Positions 29,087 through 37,985 of a stretch of DNA of 64,000 bases are shown here, one piece after another. Each line of letters begins with the position of its first letter. Position 1 is the first letter of the stretch. Below the pieces are notes generated by a model. The model was not told the origin of the DNA. It saw only the letters and a program-made list of their open reading frames with translations, and did not search any database. Where the stretch lies: positions 1-64,000 of the forward strand of contig NZ_JASJDK010000016.1 in assembly GCF_030065675.1 (NCBI RefSeq), in the 5' to 3' direction. Source of the DNA: Mastigocoleus sp. MO_188.B34. Its GTDB lineage: Bacteria; Cyanobacteriota; Cyanobacteriia; Cyanobacteriales; Nostocaceae. Position numbers and translations under genes: made by a program.

Positions 29087-30073
29087 TCAGTTTTTTAGCC
29101 CTCTATCATTAACAGTAATCTCTTTTATTTTCCGATCAAACAGTTCAGCAACAGCTTTAAATCCTGCGTTGTTGGGATGGAGTTCATCAAACCAATTGTC
29201 ATCTCCCACAGCATTTCGGCAATCAACGTGAAAAACTCGTCCACCAAATTCTACATTTTCAAGCAAACGTATTTGTGCTTCATTCCAGCGATCAATTATC
29301 TTTTGAAGAATCTCCTTTTGTAGTTCTTGGTCTACTATACCTTTGCTTATCATTGGTTGACCAAGAGAAACCCCATTATTAGGGATTCCATAATCGTATC
29401 CGTGACAAATAATCTTCAAACTAGGAAAGCGGGATAAGAGACGTAAGAATAAGCCACGGTAGAGCTGAATTATCTTTTCCAAAAAGCGATCGAACTCTTC
29501 ATTAAGATAATCTGCAGCCTGTCGATCAGGCTCAAATTCACTTAGAAAATTGGCAAGATTACCATCAGCAACAAGATCATTCCCACCTCCACTGATGAGA
29601 AATATCTCGGGTTTTTCAGTCTCAATAGCCTGGGTTATTTCATCTTCATTGATGATATTTTCCAGTAAATCGCCAGCTGCACCTAAACTGAAAACTGCGT
29701 AACCATCAAAATAATCAAACGGATTAAATAATTGGTCTATGACATCTACCAATAAAAAAGGAAACTGAAACCAAGAATCACCCTCAGAAACAATCTTTTG
29801 ACCACTAAAGAAAGGGTTATTAACTTTTAGTCTATATTGAAGTTGCCGCCGTTCTCTAGCTAGACGACTAATTTCACCAAACATCCCCCTGTTAACCATC
29901 TTAGTAGTATCGACGGTTTCCGGATTTGCACAAATTATTGGTTCGAAAGAGTCACGAGATTCTTTATCAACTACAAGTAATCGCTGTAGTTCAGAATTAT
30001 CTGATCTCGGATCGGCTAGCATTCGGCGCAGTTTAAAAGGGCTAACTTTAGCATTACTAGTGTTAACCATCAT
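29087..30073 (-). CDS. SGNH/GDSL-family hydrolase
   Basis: A 328-residue predicted esterase or acyl hydrolase. Block I is GDSWFQFP (nucleophile Ser), block III is GGGNDLV and block V is DELHPNNAGF with the catalytic Asp and His. A charged N-terminal extension of about 90 residues precedes the SGNH fold, and there is no signal peptide, so it is probably cytoplasmic. The open frame extends to a TTG at 30085. The ATG at 30073 is chosen because GGAG lies at a proper distance upstream of it. The substrate is unknown. Confidence 0.82.
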   Translation of the reverse strand: MMVNTSNAKVSPFKLRRMLADPRSDNSELQRLLVVDKESRDSFEPIICANPETVDTTKMVNRGMFGEISRLARERRQLQYRLKVNNPFFSGQKIVSEGDSWFQFPFLLVDVIDQLFNPFDYFDGYAVFSLGAAGDLLENIINEDEITQAIETEKPEIFLISGGGNDLVADGNLANFLSEFEPDRQAADYLNEEFDRFLEKIIQLYRGLFLRLLSRFPSLKIICHGYDYGIPNNGVSLGQPMISKGIVDQELQKEILQKIIDRWNEAQIRLLENVEFGGRVFHVDCRNAVGDDNWFDELHPNNAGFKAVAELFDRKIKEITVNDRGLKN

Positions 30074-30388
30074 TATTCTCTCCAAATGATAAATTTTTAA
30101 GAAATCAAACTAAAAATAACGATTTATTAGGGATATTAAATAATGCTATGTATTGCCAATAAAATAAGTTACTTAAAAGATGATTTACTTATATTATAAA
30201 ATTATGAAATATCACTTTTTTAGGTTACTCCTTTTGGCTTAAAAATTATTAATACAAAACACCAAAAAACTATCGAGTAACCAATTAAGTTTGTGCTAGT
30301 GAAGCATATGATATGATGTCTGCCAAATTACCCGTAGTATGGCATTGTATGAGCCAGACTTTACGGTAAACAGCTTGGCTGCAGGCTA
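30074..30388. other. Intergenic region, no gene recognised
   Basis: AT-rich spacer upstream of the SGNH hydrolase and downstream of the leftward kinase gene. No repeat or hairpin of note. Confidence 0.5.
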
Positions 30389-31633
30389 TTAGAAATCGTT
30401 ATTTCCAAGGTATTTAGCTTTCAATTCATCTAACTCTGTATCAATTTTATCTTTGCTGCGAGATGAAGAGTTAGATTGTGAATTAGATTTTGAATTAGAT
30501 TTATTGGAAGAATTATTTTTTGGTTTACCACCCAGAAATATAGTTTTCATTTCTTCTAATTCCCGATCTATTTGACTCTGAGATTTTTGATTAGAAGATA
30601 TTTGAACTGCAGGTGGGGGTACAGGTGATGATGGATTAATCGATTTTTTCTTTTTGACAGATTTTGAAACAGCTTTAGATCTTGGTTTAGATCTTGATTT
30701 AGATATTGGTTTAGATATCGGTTCAGATATTAAACTTAAATCAGCTTGAACTTCTTCTACAGTTTGATAGCGATGAGCAGGAATATGAGCAAGCATTTTA
30801 TCCAAAATCTGGACTAGCTTTTTACTAACAGGGTTTTTGATGTATTTTTGCCAAATCCAAACTCCATGATTCACATCGTATATATCAAAAGGAGAATGTC
30901 CTGTTAACAGATGAATACAAGTAACACCCAAACTATAAATATCGCTTGCAAAAATCGCTTTCCCTCGCATTTGTTCCGGAGCGACATATTCAGGACTACC
31001 AATACTTGTTCCAGTACGATTCAAAGCTGTGTAAGTTGCAACTTTTGCTGCACCAAAATCTACCAGAAATAAATTTCCCCCTTCCTGGAATGATTGAGGA
31101 GAACTTACAGTATCGATTCTATGAATAATATTTTCAGGCTTAATATCGCGGTGAATTACTTGTCTGAGATGACAATATTCTAGTACTGGTAATAAATCCT
31201 GTAAGAGTTCTAGTATTTGTTGCTCTTGAAAAGCGCCATTTTGTGCTAGTTCTTGGGTTAAATTGTACCCATTGATAAATTCTTGAACCAAGTACTGGCG
31301 ATCGCCTTGGGTAAAATATGCTAATAATTCGGGAATTTGCGGATGTTTTCCCAATTCATCAAGGCGCATCGCCTCTTGGGTAAATAATTCTGCAGCTTTT
31401 TGTAAAGTACTCGTCCCCTGGGCTTGAGGATATAACTGCTTAATTACACAATAGGGTTTTGAAGGTTTATCTTCATCTCTAGCTAAAAAAGTTCTGCCAA
31501 AACCACCCTGTCCGATCGGTTGAATTGCGCGATAACGTTCTTTGAGCAGCAATTTGGAACCACAATGCAAACAAAACTTCTCATTAGAAGTGTTTTGCGG
31601 TTGGGGACAATTTGGGTTGAGACAGTAGCTCAT
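30389..31633 (-). CDS. Serine/threonine protein kinase with N-terminal zinc ribbon
   Basis: A 414-residue Hanks-type kinase. A four-cysteine zinc-ribbon-like motif (C4, C9, C21, C24) opens the protein. The kinase domain runs from about residue 34 to 300, with the glycine loop GQGGFG at 41-46, the ATP-anchoring K65, HRDIKPEN at 161-168 and DFG at 192-194, all intact. A Ser/Lys/Pro-rich linker follows. The C-terminus carries two copies of a short motif (IDRELEEMKTIFLG and IDTELDELKAKYLG). There is no transmembrane segment, so it is probably soluble. Substrates are unknown. Confidence 0.9.
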   Translation of the reverse strand: MSYCLNPNCPQPQNTSNEKFCLHCGSKLLLKERYRAIQPIGQGGFGRTFLARDEDKPSKPYCVIKQLYPQAQGTSTLQKAAELFTQEAMRLDELGKHPQIPELLAYFTQGDRQYLVQEFINGYNLTQELAQNGAFQEQQILELLQDLLPVLEYCHLRQVIHRDIKPENIIHRIDTVSSPQSFQEGGNLFLVDFGAAKVATYTALNRTGTSIGSPEYVAPEQMRGKAIFASDIYSLGVTCIHLLTGHSPFDIYDVNHGVWIWQKYIKNPVSKKLVQILDKMLAHIPAHRYQTVEEVQADLSLISEPISKPISKSRSKPRSKAVSKSVKKKKSINPSSPVPPPAVQISSNQKSQSQIDRELEEMKTIFLGGKPKNNSSNKSNSKSNSQSNSSSRSKDKIDTELDELKAKYLGNNDF

Positions 31634-31792
31634 GTGAAGACAATAATATACCTGCTTCTATTTTGCCTTGCTCTTGAACAATTATTATTTAATCTTGTAT
31701 GAATCTTATAAACTATCAAACCTACTCCACGTTCTTGATTCTCAAGCTATAAAGTAGGTGTGGAATTATCATAATTTTGAGGATAAATCTGT

Positions 31793-32293
31793 ATGGCTAA
31801 CCAAATAGATCTTGAAAACATGGGTGCTGAATCAGCAATAAATGATGACAGTATTAATGAAGTATTTTTTAATACTAGCAGTATAAATCACGTAGAAGTA
31901 ATTGAAAATGTTATTTCTACTCTAGATGAAGACAACAGTGCAATGGTCAGTCATCCACAAGAAGGCACTTACTTGTGGAAGTTTAAGTATGGCACAGTTG
32001 AAGTATTTGTCCAATTAACAGGAACCACTGATGAAGATACAATTACAGTTTGGTCTTCAGTGCTCAAGTTACCTGCAAAAGATGAACCAAAAATGATGCG
32101 ACAGTTATTAGAGATGAACTGTACCAGTACTTTTGAAGCGCGTTTTGGGATTATTGAAAATCAAGTTGTGGTAATTTCCACACGTACTTTAGCTGAGTTA
32201 TCTCCTGGAGAAGTTTCTCGCCTTGTTACTATTGTTGCAAGTATTGCGGATGATAGCGATGAACCATTAGAAGCTGAATTTGGTATGTCTTAA
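31793..32293 (+). CDS. YbjN domain-containing protein
   Basis: A 166-residue acidic soluble protein with the YbjN fold, resembling type III secretion chaperone-like domains. Typical segments are HPQEGTYLWKFKYGTVEVFVQ and MMRQLLEMNCTSTFEARFGI. The family is widespread in cyanobacteria, with regulatory or chaperone-like roles suggested but not settled. The start ATG has GAGG 11 bases upstream. It is divergent from the kinase gene with 160 bp between starts. Confidence 0.82.
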   Translation: MANQIDLENMGAESAINDDSINEVFFNTSSINHVEVIENVISTLDEDNSAMVSHPQEGTYLWKFKYGTVEVFVQLTGTTDEDTITVWSSVLKLPAKDEPKMMRQLLEMNCTSTFEARFGIIENQVVVISTRTLAELSPGEVSRLVTIVASIADDSDEPLEAEFGMS

Positions 32294-32425
32294 ACTTGGT
32301 ATCACCTAAAATTTGTTACAATCTCCCGTCCTCTATGCGGGGGTTGATTAACAACATTTATTCGATCCAAGATTTAGTTTCCTTAACTTCTCCTCACATC
32401 ACTCAAGGCTGTAATCTAAGCTTTA

Positions 32426-32464
32426 AACCCAAATTTTCAACCCAAATTTTCAACCCAAATTTTC
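32426..32464. repeat. Three tandem copies of a 13-bp unit upstream of the lipoate-ligase-like gene
   Basis: AACCCAAATTTTC is repeated exactly three times, ending about 37 bp before the TTG start of the next gene. Confidence 0.9.
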
Positions 32465-32500
32465 AACTCCAACCTTTAGCCCAAACCTTGAATCGAAACC

Positions 32501-33337
32501 TTGAACAATAACCAAACTTGGCGACTAATTCCTCTATTAAAAGCTTCTGGAAAAGTCCAGATGACTATAGATCGCTGGTTGTTAGAACAGCATTTATTGA
32601 GAAATCATCCACCAACTCTGAGGTTTTATATTTGGTCATCACCAACTATTTCCTTGGGTTACCATCAAAAAAAATATCCCCTGCATTGGGAAAATCTGAC
32701 TTGGAAAGGTCAAAAATTAGATTTGGTAAGACGTCCTACCGGTGGAAGAGCGGTGTTACACCAAGGCGATTTAACTTATGCTGTGGTTACATCAAATGTT
32801 CCAGGTAATCGCATTGAAGCATACAAAAAAATCTGTACATTTTTGATTCAAGGTTGGCAAAAATTAGGTTTAGATCTAAATTATGGTACTGCTGGAAGAG
32901 GTTACATCCATAATCCCAACTGTTTTGGAACAGCAACAAGTGCAGATTTAGTTTTACCCGATCGCACAAAATTTATTGGTAGTGCTCAGTTACGAAAAGG
33001 TAATTTTATTTTGCAACATGGTTCTATCCGTTTAAAACCAGAGCCAGAATTATTCACTCAAGTTTTTGATGCAGACTCATTTACTTCAGTGAAGCTTCCA
33101 GATACTTTAGAAACTGACGTCTTAGAAGCTGCAAATAACCGCCTAGAAAATCTAGAGCTTGAAAAGTTTAACTCTCAAGAATTTAACTCTCAAGAATTTA
33201 ACTTTAAAGAAATCAATATTGAAAAAATAGTTGATACTTTAGTTGATTCGGCTATTGACTGTTTTGGAATAAAATTTGAAATAAATCCACTTTCTGAATT
33301 AGAGTGGCACAATATTTCTAAATTAGGTAATTGGTAA
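32501..33337 (+). CDS. Lipoate/biotin protein ligase A/B family protein
   Basis: A 278-residue BPL/LPL-fold protein that would attach or transfer lipoyl or octanoyl groups to carrier domains. Visible motifs are WSSPTISLGYHQ and RRPTGGRAVLHQGDLTYA at residues 77-94, and FIGSAQLRKGNFILQHGSI. The start at the TTG 32501 keeps the family-typical N-terminus TWRLIPLLKASG; the next ATG, 20 codons in, would remove it. Near the C-terminus a 15-bp repeat gives FNSQEFNSQEFNFKE. The final codons and the stop lie inside a heptanucleotide repeat (GGTAATT). The exact acyl substrate is uncertain. Confidence 0.85.
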   Translation: MNNNQTWRLIPLLKASGKVQMTIDRWLLEQHLLRNHPPTLRFYIWSSPTISLGYHQKKYPLHWENLTWKGQKLDLVRRPTGGRAVLHQGDLTYAVVTSNVPGNRIEAYKKICTFLIQGWQKLGLDLNYGTAGRGYIHNPNCFGTATSADLVLPDRTKFIGSAQLRKGNFILQHGSIRLKPEPELFTQVFDADSFTSVKLPDTLETDVLEAANNRLENLELEKFNSQEFNSQEFNFKEINIEKIVDTLVDSAIDCFGIKFEINPLSELEWHNISKLGNW

Positions 33338-33353
33338 TTGGTAATTGGTAATT
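33326..33353. repeat. Heptanucleotide repeat GGTAATT (4 copies) across the stop codon
   Basis: Four exact units, the second of which supplies the TAA stop of the lipoate-ligase-like gene. Degenerate copies continue near 33411-33440. Confidence 0.9.
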
Positions 33354-33737
33354 AGTATACGCCCGCATCGCTGACGCGATTTTAGCAAGGCGTGACGCGT
33401 AAGCGTCATATGGTAATTGGTAATGGTAATAAGTAATAGGTAATTAATCTCTTCATTAACTCATTTACTAATGTTGGATTAATTGTAATTACTTTACTCT
33501 GAATAGAGAAGGATAACGGAAACTAGATTTTAAGGTTTTACTACCATATAGAAATGATAAATAATTAACCCATTATCTATAAACCATTATCCGTTCTCAA
33601 AGATATTAAACATTAAAAAATGTGATATAGCGGTTTTCATTTGAATCAAATACATTTTCTAATTCCCAAATGTAGAGACGTAAAATTTTACGTCTCTACG
33701 AGGTGTACTACACTCAACCGAAAACCGCTATATCTAC
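33338..33737. other. Repeat-rich intergenic region
   Basis: Contains heptanucleotide repeats, a GC-rich insert at 33360-33410 (CATCGCTGACGCGA and GTGACGCGTAAGCGTCA) and a nested inverted-repeat element at 33624-33734. No gene. Confidence 0.65.
33624..33734. repeat. 111-bp inverted-repeat element enclosing a GTAGAGACGT palindrome
   Basis: GATATAGCGGTTTTC at 33624-33638 is exactly inverted at 33720-33734. Inside lies a perfect 28-bp palindrome (33672-33699, GTAGAGACGT with ACGTCTCTAC). The element could fold into a long cruciform or a terminator-like RNA. Confidence 0.8.
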
Positions 33738-34325
33738 TTACCTACCAATATAAAGATGAATTGGTGAACTGCTAGAAATATTATTCAATCTTTGTCGATA
33801 AATCAATTTAGATTTAGTCGCTTGGCTCTGTTCAACCATCTGCGCGATCGCTTTGAGAGACTGATTTTCTAGAGCAATTAACTTTGAATCATTGTCAAAA
33901 TCAATCATTTTGAGTGTTTCTACAGGTCTGATATACCCAAGAATTTCTGGTCCATGATTGTATATAGCCTCATGAGCGCTTGGATCTGTGTAAGTCCTAG
34001 TATCCTTTCTACTATCGCTCCAACACTGATACAAAGGAATCATATTAGAATCTGTTTTGTCTCTATACACATACCCTTGGAGGCGAGGTTCTTGATTATA
34101 AATAGCTTCACAACGACTTGGTTCTGTAGAAAGCTTACTATCTTTTCTTTCGTCACTCCAACATTCATAGAGAGGAATCATACCCTTTTCTGGTTGTGAC
34201 CAAATCATTCCTAGCAACCAAGGTCCATAGGTATAGGTAGACTCAAACACTTTACCTACTTGAGTTTTGGTGTCTTTTCTTTCTTCACTCCAACCCAAGT
34301 ACAAAAGACGCATTTCGTTTTCCAT
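33738..34325 (-). CDS. Triple-repeat protein (WSxxRKD repeats), unknown
   Basis: A 195-residue protein built from three tandem repeats of about 46 residues, each with a LY-x-x-WS-[DE]-x-RKD core (YLGWSEERKDTKT, YECWSDERKDSKL, YQCWSDSRKDTRT) followed by EAIY-like and LGYI-like segments. A helical C-terminal tail of about 60 residues ends it. The ATG at 34325 is chosen because GGAGG lies five bases upstream; an earlier TTG frame start overlaps that site. There is no signal peptide. The repeats recall short beta-repeats found in secreted or binding proteins, but I cannot name the family with certainty. Confidence 0.65.
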   Translation of the reverse strand: MENEMRLLYLGWSEERKDTKTQVGKVFESTYTYGPWLLGMIWSQPEKGMIPLYECWSDERKDSKLSTEPSRCEAIYNQEPRLQGYVYRDKTDSNMIPLYQCWSDSRKDTRTYTDPSAHEAIYNHGPEILGYIRPVETLKMIDFDNDSKLIALENQSLKAIAQMVEQSQATKSKLIYRQRLNNISSSSPIHLYIGR

Positions 34326-35373
34326 TTCATCCTCCAATTATTCAATTGATTTTATAAATTCAAAGTCAAAAGCCATAAAGATACCTAACTTGGATTACTA
34401 ATCACACCAAGTTATTCTGCACTAAAAAATATTCAGTTTTTAACTAAAACGTGAGAGTTTTATATTTTGTTTTACAGGTGCTGAACCATTAAGTATCAAA
34501 CGTTGGCAAATACAATTCACACCTTTATAAATAATGCAATGCACGAAAAAATAAAGGTTGCAATCACCTTAACTTGCCTGGTATTAGCACATGTTTATAG
34601 AGCAAAACTGATGATAGTAATTCGATTGTCGAACCACTTTTCTTGCAGATTTAAGTATTCTTTACTTATATAATAGCGACAGTATTTTTACCATCGGTAT
34701 TATTACTAATTTTCCTTTAAGTAAAAATACGATCCCCAAAAATTATATCACCATAGATTAAAAATATTTACTTAGCAAAGCTCTACAGAGCTTTCGGCTT
34801 ATTTTGTAGGTTCGGTTTTCTTTGTAGATGTAACACGATTTTCACTAAATATTATGCTTTACTCTCTGTAATACAAAAAAATAATAAGTTAAATTATATA
34901 CTTTGCAGCAAGGGAGTTTTTATTCTACTGCTTTCAAGCTTAAAAAGATTAAACTTATATTCTGTCCATAGTTGCTATTGCAAAAGTTTATTACAAGTTC
35001 AATTTTTCTTTTTAGCTGTGAACCAAGTCAATAAATTAAAAAATATGTGCGATCGCCAAAAATGTATTTCCTGCTTTTTTTCAACTCTTCATATGAGCAG
35101 ACATACTTGTGAAATGCAGCTCATACACATATAACATACATGCAGAACATAAAGTAAAAGTATCGCTCGTATAAGTATACCTCCCATGCAAATTTTCCAG
35201 ATTTACGTATAAATATAGAATGTTTTGTTATTGGATTATTAGATTAAATAATTTGTTTTTGGCATCAACAAACCGTTTTTGAACTATAAAATTAGATTTA
35301 AAGAACTTAAATATCTTGAGAATTAATATCCTAAGAATTAATGTCCTCAAAAGTGTATGGGTGAAACTTATAA
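34326..35373. other. 1-kb AT-rich intergenic region
   Basis: No coding frame, repeat or hairpin that I would defend. A HIP1-like site occurs near 35050. The rightward S51-type peptidase gene follows. Confidence 0.5.
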
Positions 35374-36096
35374 ATGACAACAAATAATCTTTCTCGACAA
35401 ATTGTAGCGATCGGTGGTGGGGGATTTTCAATGGAACCAGGAAATCCCCGACTAGATAAATATATTTTAGAACTATCGAACCAGAAAACTTCTAAAATTT
35501 GTTTTCTTCCCACAGCAAGTGGCGATTCCGATAAATATATCGTCAAATTCTATTCAGCATTTTCACGTCAGCAATGTCAGCCATCACATCTATCACTTTT
35601 TCAACCACACACAGCTGACCTAAGGTCTTTCTTACTGGAACAAAATATTATTTATGTCGGAGGTGGAAACACCAAAAATCTAATGGTTTTGTGGAAAGAA
35701 TGGGAACTCGATCAGATTTTACTAGAAGCTTGGGAGAAAGGAATAATTCTGACAGGGTTGAGTGCAGGTTCTATTTGTTGGTTTGAGGAAGGATTAACAG
35801 ATTCAATACCTGGTTCGATCACCGTATTACCATGTTTGGGCTTAATTAAAGGTAGTAATTGTCCCCACTATGACAGCGAACCAGAAAGAAGACCTGCATA
35901 TCATAATTTGCGATCGCAAGGATTAGTTAGCGATGGGTATGCTGCAGATGATGGAGTTGCTTTGCACTTCATTGACGATACATTACACAAAGTCGTAAGT
36001 TCCCGTCCCCAAGCCAAAGCCTATAGACTGGAAAAAATTAATGGTGAAGTTCGTGAAACTGTTTTAGAACCAATGTATTTAAGGGAATATATTTAA
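35374..36096 (+). CDS. Peptidase E (S51) / class-I glutamine-amidotransferase-like protein
   Basis: A 240-residue predicted serine peptidase of the S51 family (aspartyl dipeptidase type). The nucleophile elbow GLSAGS lies at residues 128-133 with S130. The preceding YVGGGNT and the later CPHYDSEPERR segment, with a possible catalytic His, are typical. A cyanophycinase-like role is possible, since cyanophycinases share this fold, but the sequence looks closer to small PepE-like enzymes. It appears monocistronic. Confidence 0.83.
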   Translation: MTTNNLSRQIVAIGGGGFSMEPGNPRLDKYILELSNQKTSKICFLPTASGDSDKYIVKFYSAFSRQQCQPSHLSLFQPHTADLRSFLLEQNIIYVGGGNTKNLMVLWKEWELDQILLEAWEKGIILTGLSAGSICWFEEGLTDSIPGSITVLPCLGLIKGSNCPHYDSEPERRPAYHNLRSQGLVSDGYAADDGVALHFIDDTLHKVVSSRPQAKAYRLEKINGEVRETVLEPMYLREYI

Positions 36097-36147
36097 TTAA
36101 GGTTATATATCTGAAAATTTAGTAAGCGATCAAGAAATACAGCAGAA

Positions 36148-36756
36148 TTAAGTAGTCATGGATTTAGGAGGCTGCAAATAACCCGCAGCAATACATTCCT
36201 CGATAGTTTCTTGAACGAGACCCCACAACTGAGGTGCACCTTCTTCTACAGGAGCCATTCTTTTCATTACCTGCTCGTGTGTAATATTATAAAGTTGCCA
36301 AGTACCACCTTTTGTCGCTTTATTATTTAGCATTGGTTGTATGCGATCTAAAGCTGCAGCGAATTTTGCTGAGGGAGTTTTTCTCGCTTCAAACTCTTCC
36401 CAAAGTGAATGTAATTCTTTTCCCTGATTTTCTGGTAAAATTCCAAATAATCTTTTAGCTGCTGCGGTCTCTCTTTGGGCTTTACTCTTATTATTTTGAA
36501 CGTCAAAGCAAAAGGTATCGCCAGCATCTATTTCAACCAAATCATGAATTAGCACCATTTTCATTGCATGGAACAAATCGACTTCAGAGGGTGCATATTC
36601 TGCCAAAATCATTGTCATCATAGCCAAATGCCAAGAATGTTCTCCACTGTTTTCTCTTCGAGAACCGTCGGTAAGCCTAGTTTGGCGTAATACTTTTTTT
36701 AGTTTATCTATTTCGACAATAAATTGGATTTGCTGATTTAATCGGTAATTATTCAC
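36148..36756 (-). CDS. HD-domain phosphohydrolase (YfbR/HDDC2-like 5'-nucleotidase)
   Basis: A 202-residue HD-superfamily metal-dependent hydrolase. Metal ligands are visible as H40 in ENSGEHSWH, the HD pair at residues 71-72 in VLIHDLVEIDAGD, and a later Asp near LDRIQP. Length and motifs match the YfbR/HDDC2 group, which dephosphorylates deoxynucleoside 5'-monophosphates. The start is GTG at 36756. It is convergent with the S51 gene (52 bp apart). Confidence 0.83.
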   Translation of the reverse strand: MNNYRLNQQIQFIVEIDKLKKVLRQTRLTDGSRRENSGEHSWHLAMMTMILAEYAPSEVDLFHAMKMVLIHDLVEIDAGDTFCFDVQNNKSKAQRETAAAKRLFGILPENQGKELHSLWEEFEARKTPSAKFAAALDRIQPMLNNKATKGGTWQLYNITHEQVMKRMAPVEEGAPQLWGLVQETIEECIAAGYLQPPKSMTT

Positions 36757-37218
36757 CTGAAATTTTCCGTGTAGTTACATATTTTTAATACTCTACCCCA
36801 GAACATCATAAAAGTTTTATTGTTCTTTTTCATACGAATTGCAATCAATCTGCTATTTTCAAAAATGTTAGGACTTATGCAATTCCTCTAGTGAAAACTG
36901 AAGGTTTAGGGAATACAAAATCTTGTTTTGCAATATGGTTTGACAGCACAAGCCTCGATTCTGACTCCTGTATTCTGTTTTTGCTAAGGGACAAATACGA
37001 AGTCTTCATCAGATGCTGCAAATTCTGGCGTAAAACTTAATAACAAAACCTCCTTTAGCGGTAGCTAGGAGATACAGTGCAAATCTGAACTAAACGTCAA
37101 ACTTATATCTACAGCAAGGCTAAAGTCCAGATATCTCAAATCCTGACCAAGTATATAGCACAGAACTTTTCTTGCTGTATTTAATAAACAACTAATTAAA
37201 TTAATACTTCAAAAGCTT
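36757..37218. other. Intergenic region with a repeat half-site
   Basis: AT-rich. A single GGACTTATGCAA near 36871 resembles one arm of the inverted-repeat element at 37796-37935. No gene. Confidence 0.5.
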
Positions 37219-37701
37219 ATGCCGGACATGTTAGTGAAACTTTACGATCTGCCTTCCTTAGAAGCAGAAATGGATAAAAAACAACAAGAGGGTATTATTG
37301 TACGTCGCGCGATCGCACCCGAGAAACACTTAGTTCTAGCTTGGGTTGAAAAACATTTCAATTCTCATTGGGTAAGTGAGTGCGATGTTTCTTTTCATAA
37401 TAAGCCACCTAGTTGCTGGATAGCTATTGAAAAAGAAAAATTGATTGGTTTTGCTTGTTATGAATCCACCTGCAAGAATTTTTTTGGTCCAATGGGAGTT
37501 GATGAAGCAGCACGAGGACGTGGAGTAGGAAGAGCACTCTTGTTGGCGAGTTTACATGACATGCGGGTACAAGGTTATGCTTATGCTGTGATTGGTGGCG
37601 CTGGCGCTGTAGAGTTTTATCAAAAAACAGCAGGTGCAATAGTAATTGAAGATTCCAAACCAGGCATCTACAGTGGTATGTTACGAGAAAAAAGTATCTA
37701 G
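37219..37701 (+). CDS. GNAT family N-acetyltransferase
   Basis: A 160-residue acetyl-CoA-dependent acyltransferase. Motif A for acetyl-CoA binding is GVDEAARGRGVGRALL, preceded by CWIAIEKEKLIGFACYE and followed by AYAVIGGAGAVEFYQKTAGA. No substrate can be assigned. It appears to be a single gene. Confidence 0.85.
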   Translation: MPDMLVKLYDLPSLEAEMDKKQQEGIIVRRAIAPEKHLVLAWVEKHFNSHWVSECDVSFHNKPPSCWIAIEKEKLIGFACYESTCKNFFGPMGVDEAARGRGVGRALLLASLHDMRVQGYAYAVIGGAGAVEFYQKTAGAIVIEDSKPGIYSGMLREKSI

Positions 37702-37795
37702 TTTAAAATCTGGATTTAGATTTAAATTCTAATTTAAGCATTTGTCATTATGAGTTGCATTTTTGAAACTAATAATAACGACCCATAAAACAATA

Positions 37796-37935
37796 GGACT
37801 TACGCAACTGACATATTTTTCTTGTAGGATGTGTGACACGAGCAAGTTAATTTGAACAAGCCAATTTGAAGGTATTAATAAGGTTTTTAGTGTCACGCAC
37901 CACCTACCCATATATTGTGACAATTGCGTAAGTCC
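37796..37935. repeat. Inverted-repeat element with GGACTTACGCAA termini
   Basis: GGACTTACGCAA at 37796-37807 is exactly inverted at 37924-37935, giving a 140-bp element. A second, imperfect inverted pair lies inside (TGTAGGATGTGTGACACG and GTGTCACGCACCACCTAC). It is non-coding and MITE-like. A single similar arm occurs near 36871. Confidence 0.75.
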
Positions 37936-37985
37936 CGAACAAATAAAACAATAACGAGTTCAAGAATCAGTCAATTAGTTGCTGG

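Noticed and set aside
32296-32511. 71-codon frame between the YbjN and lipoate-ligase-like genes
   Set aside because: Its coding content is produced mainly by the 13-bp tandem repeat, and it overlaps the start of the ligase-like gene.
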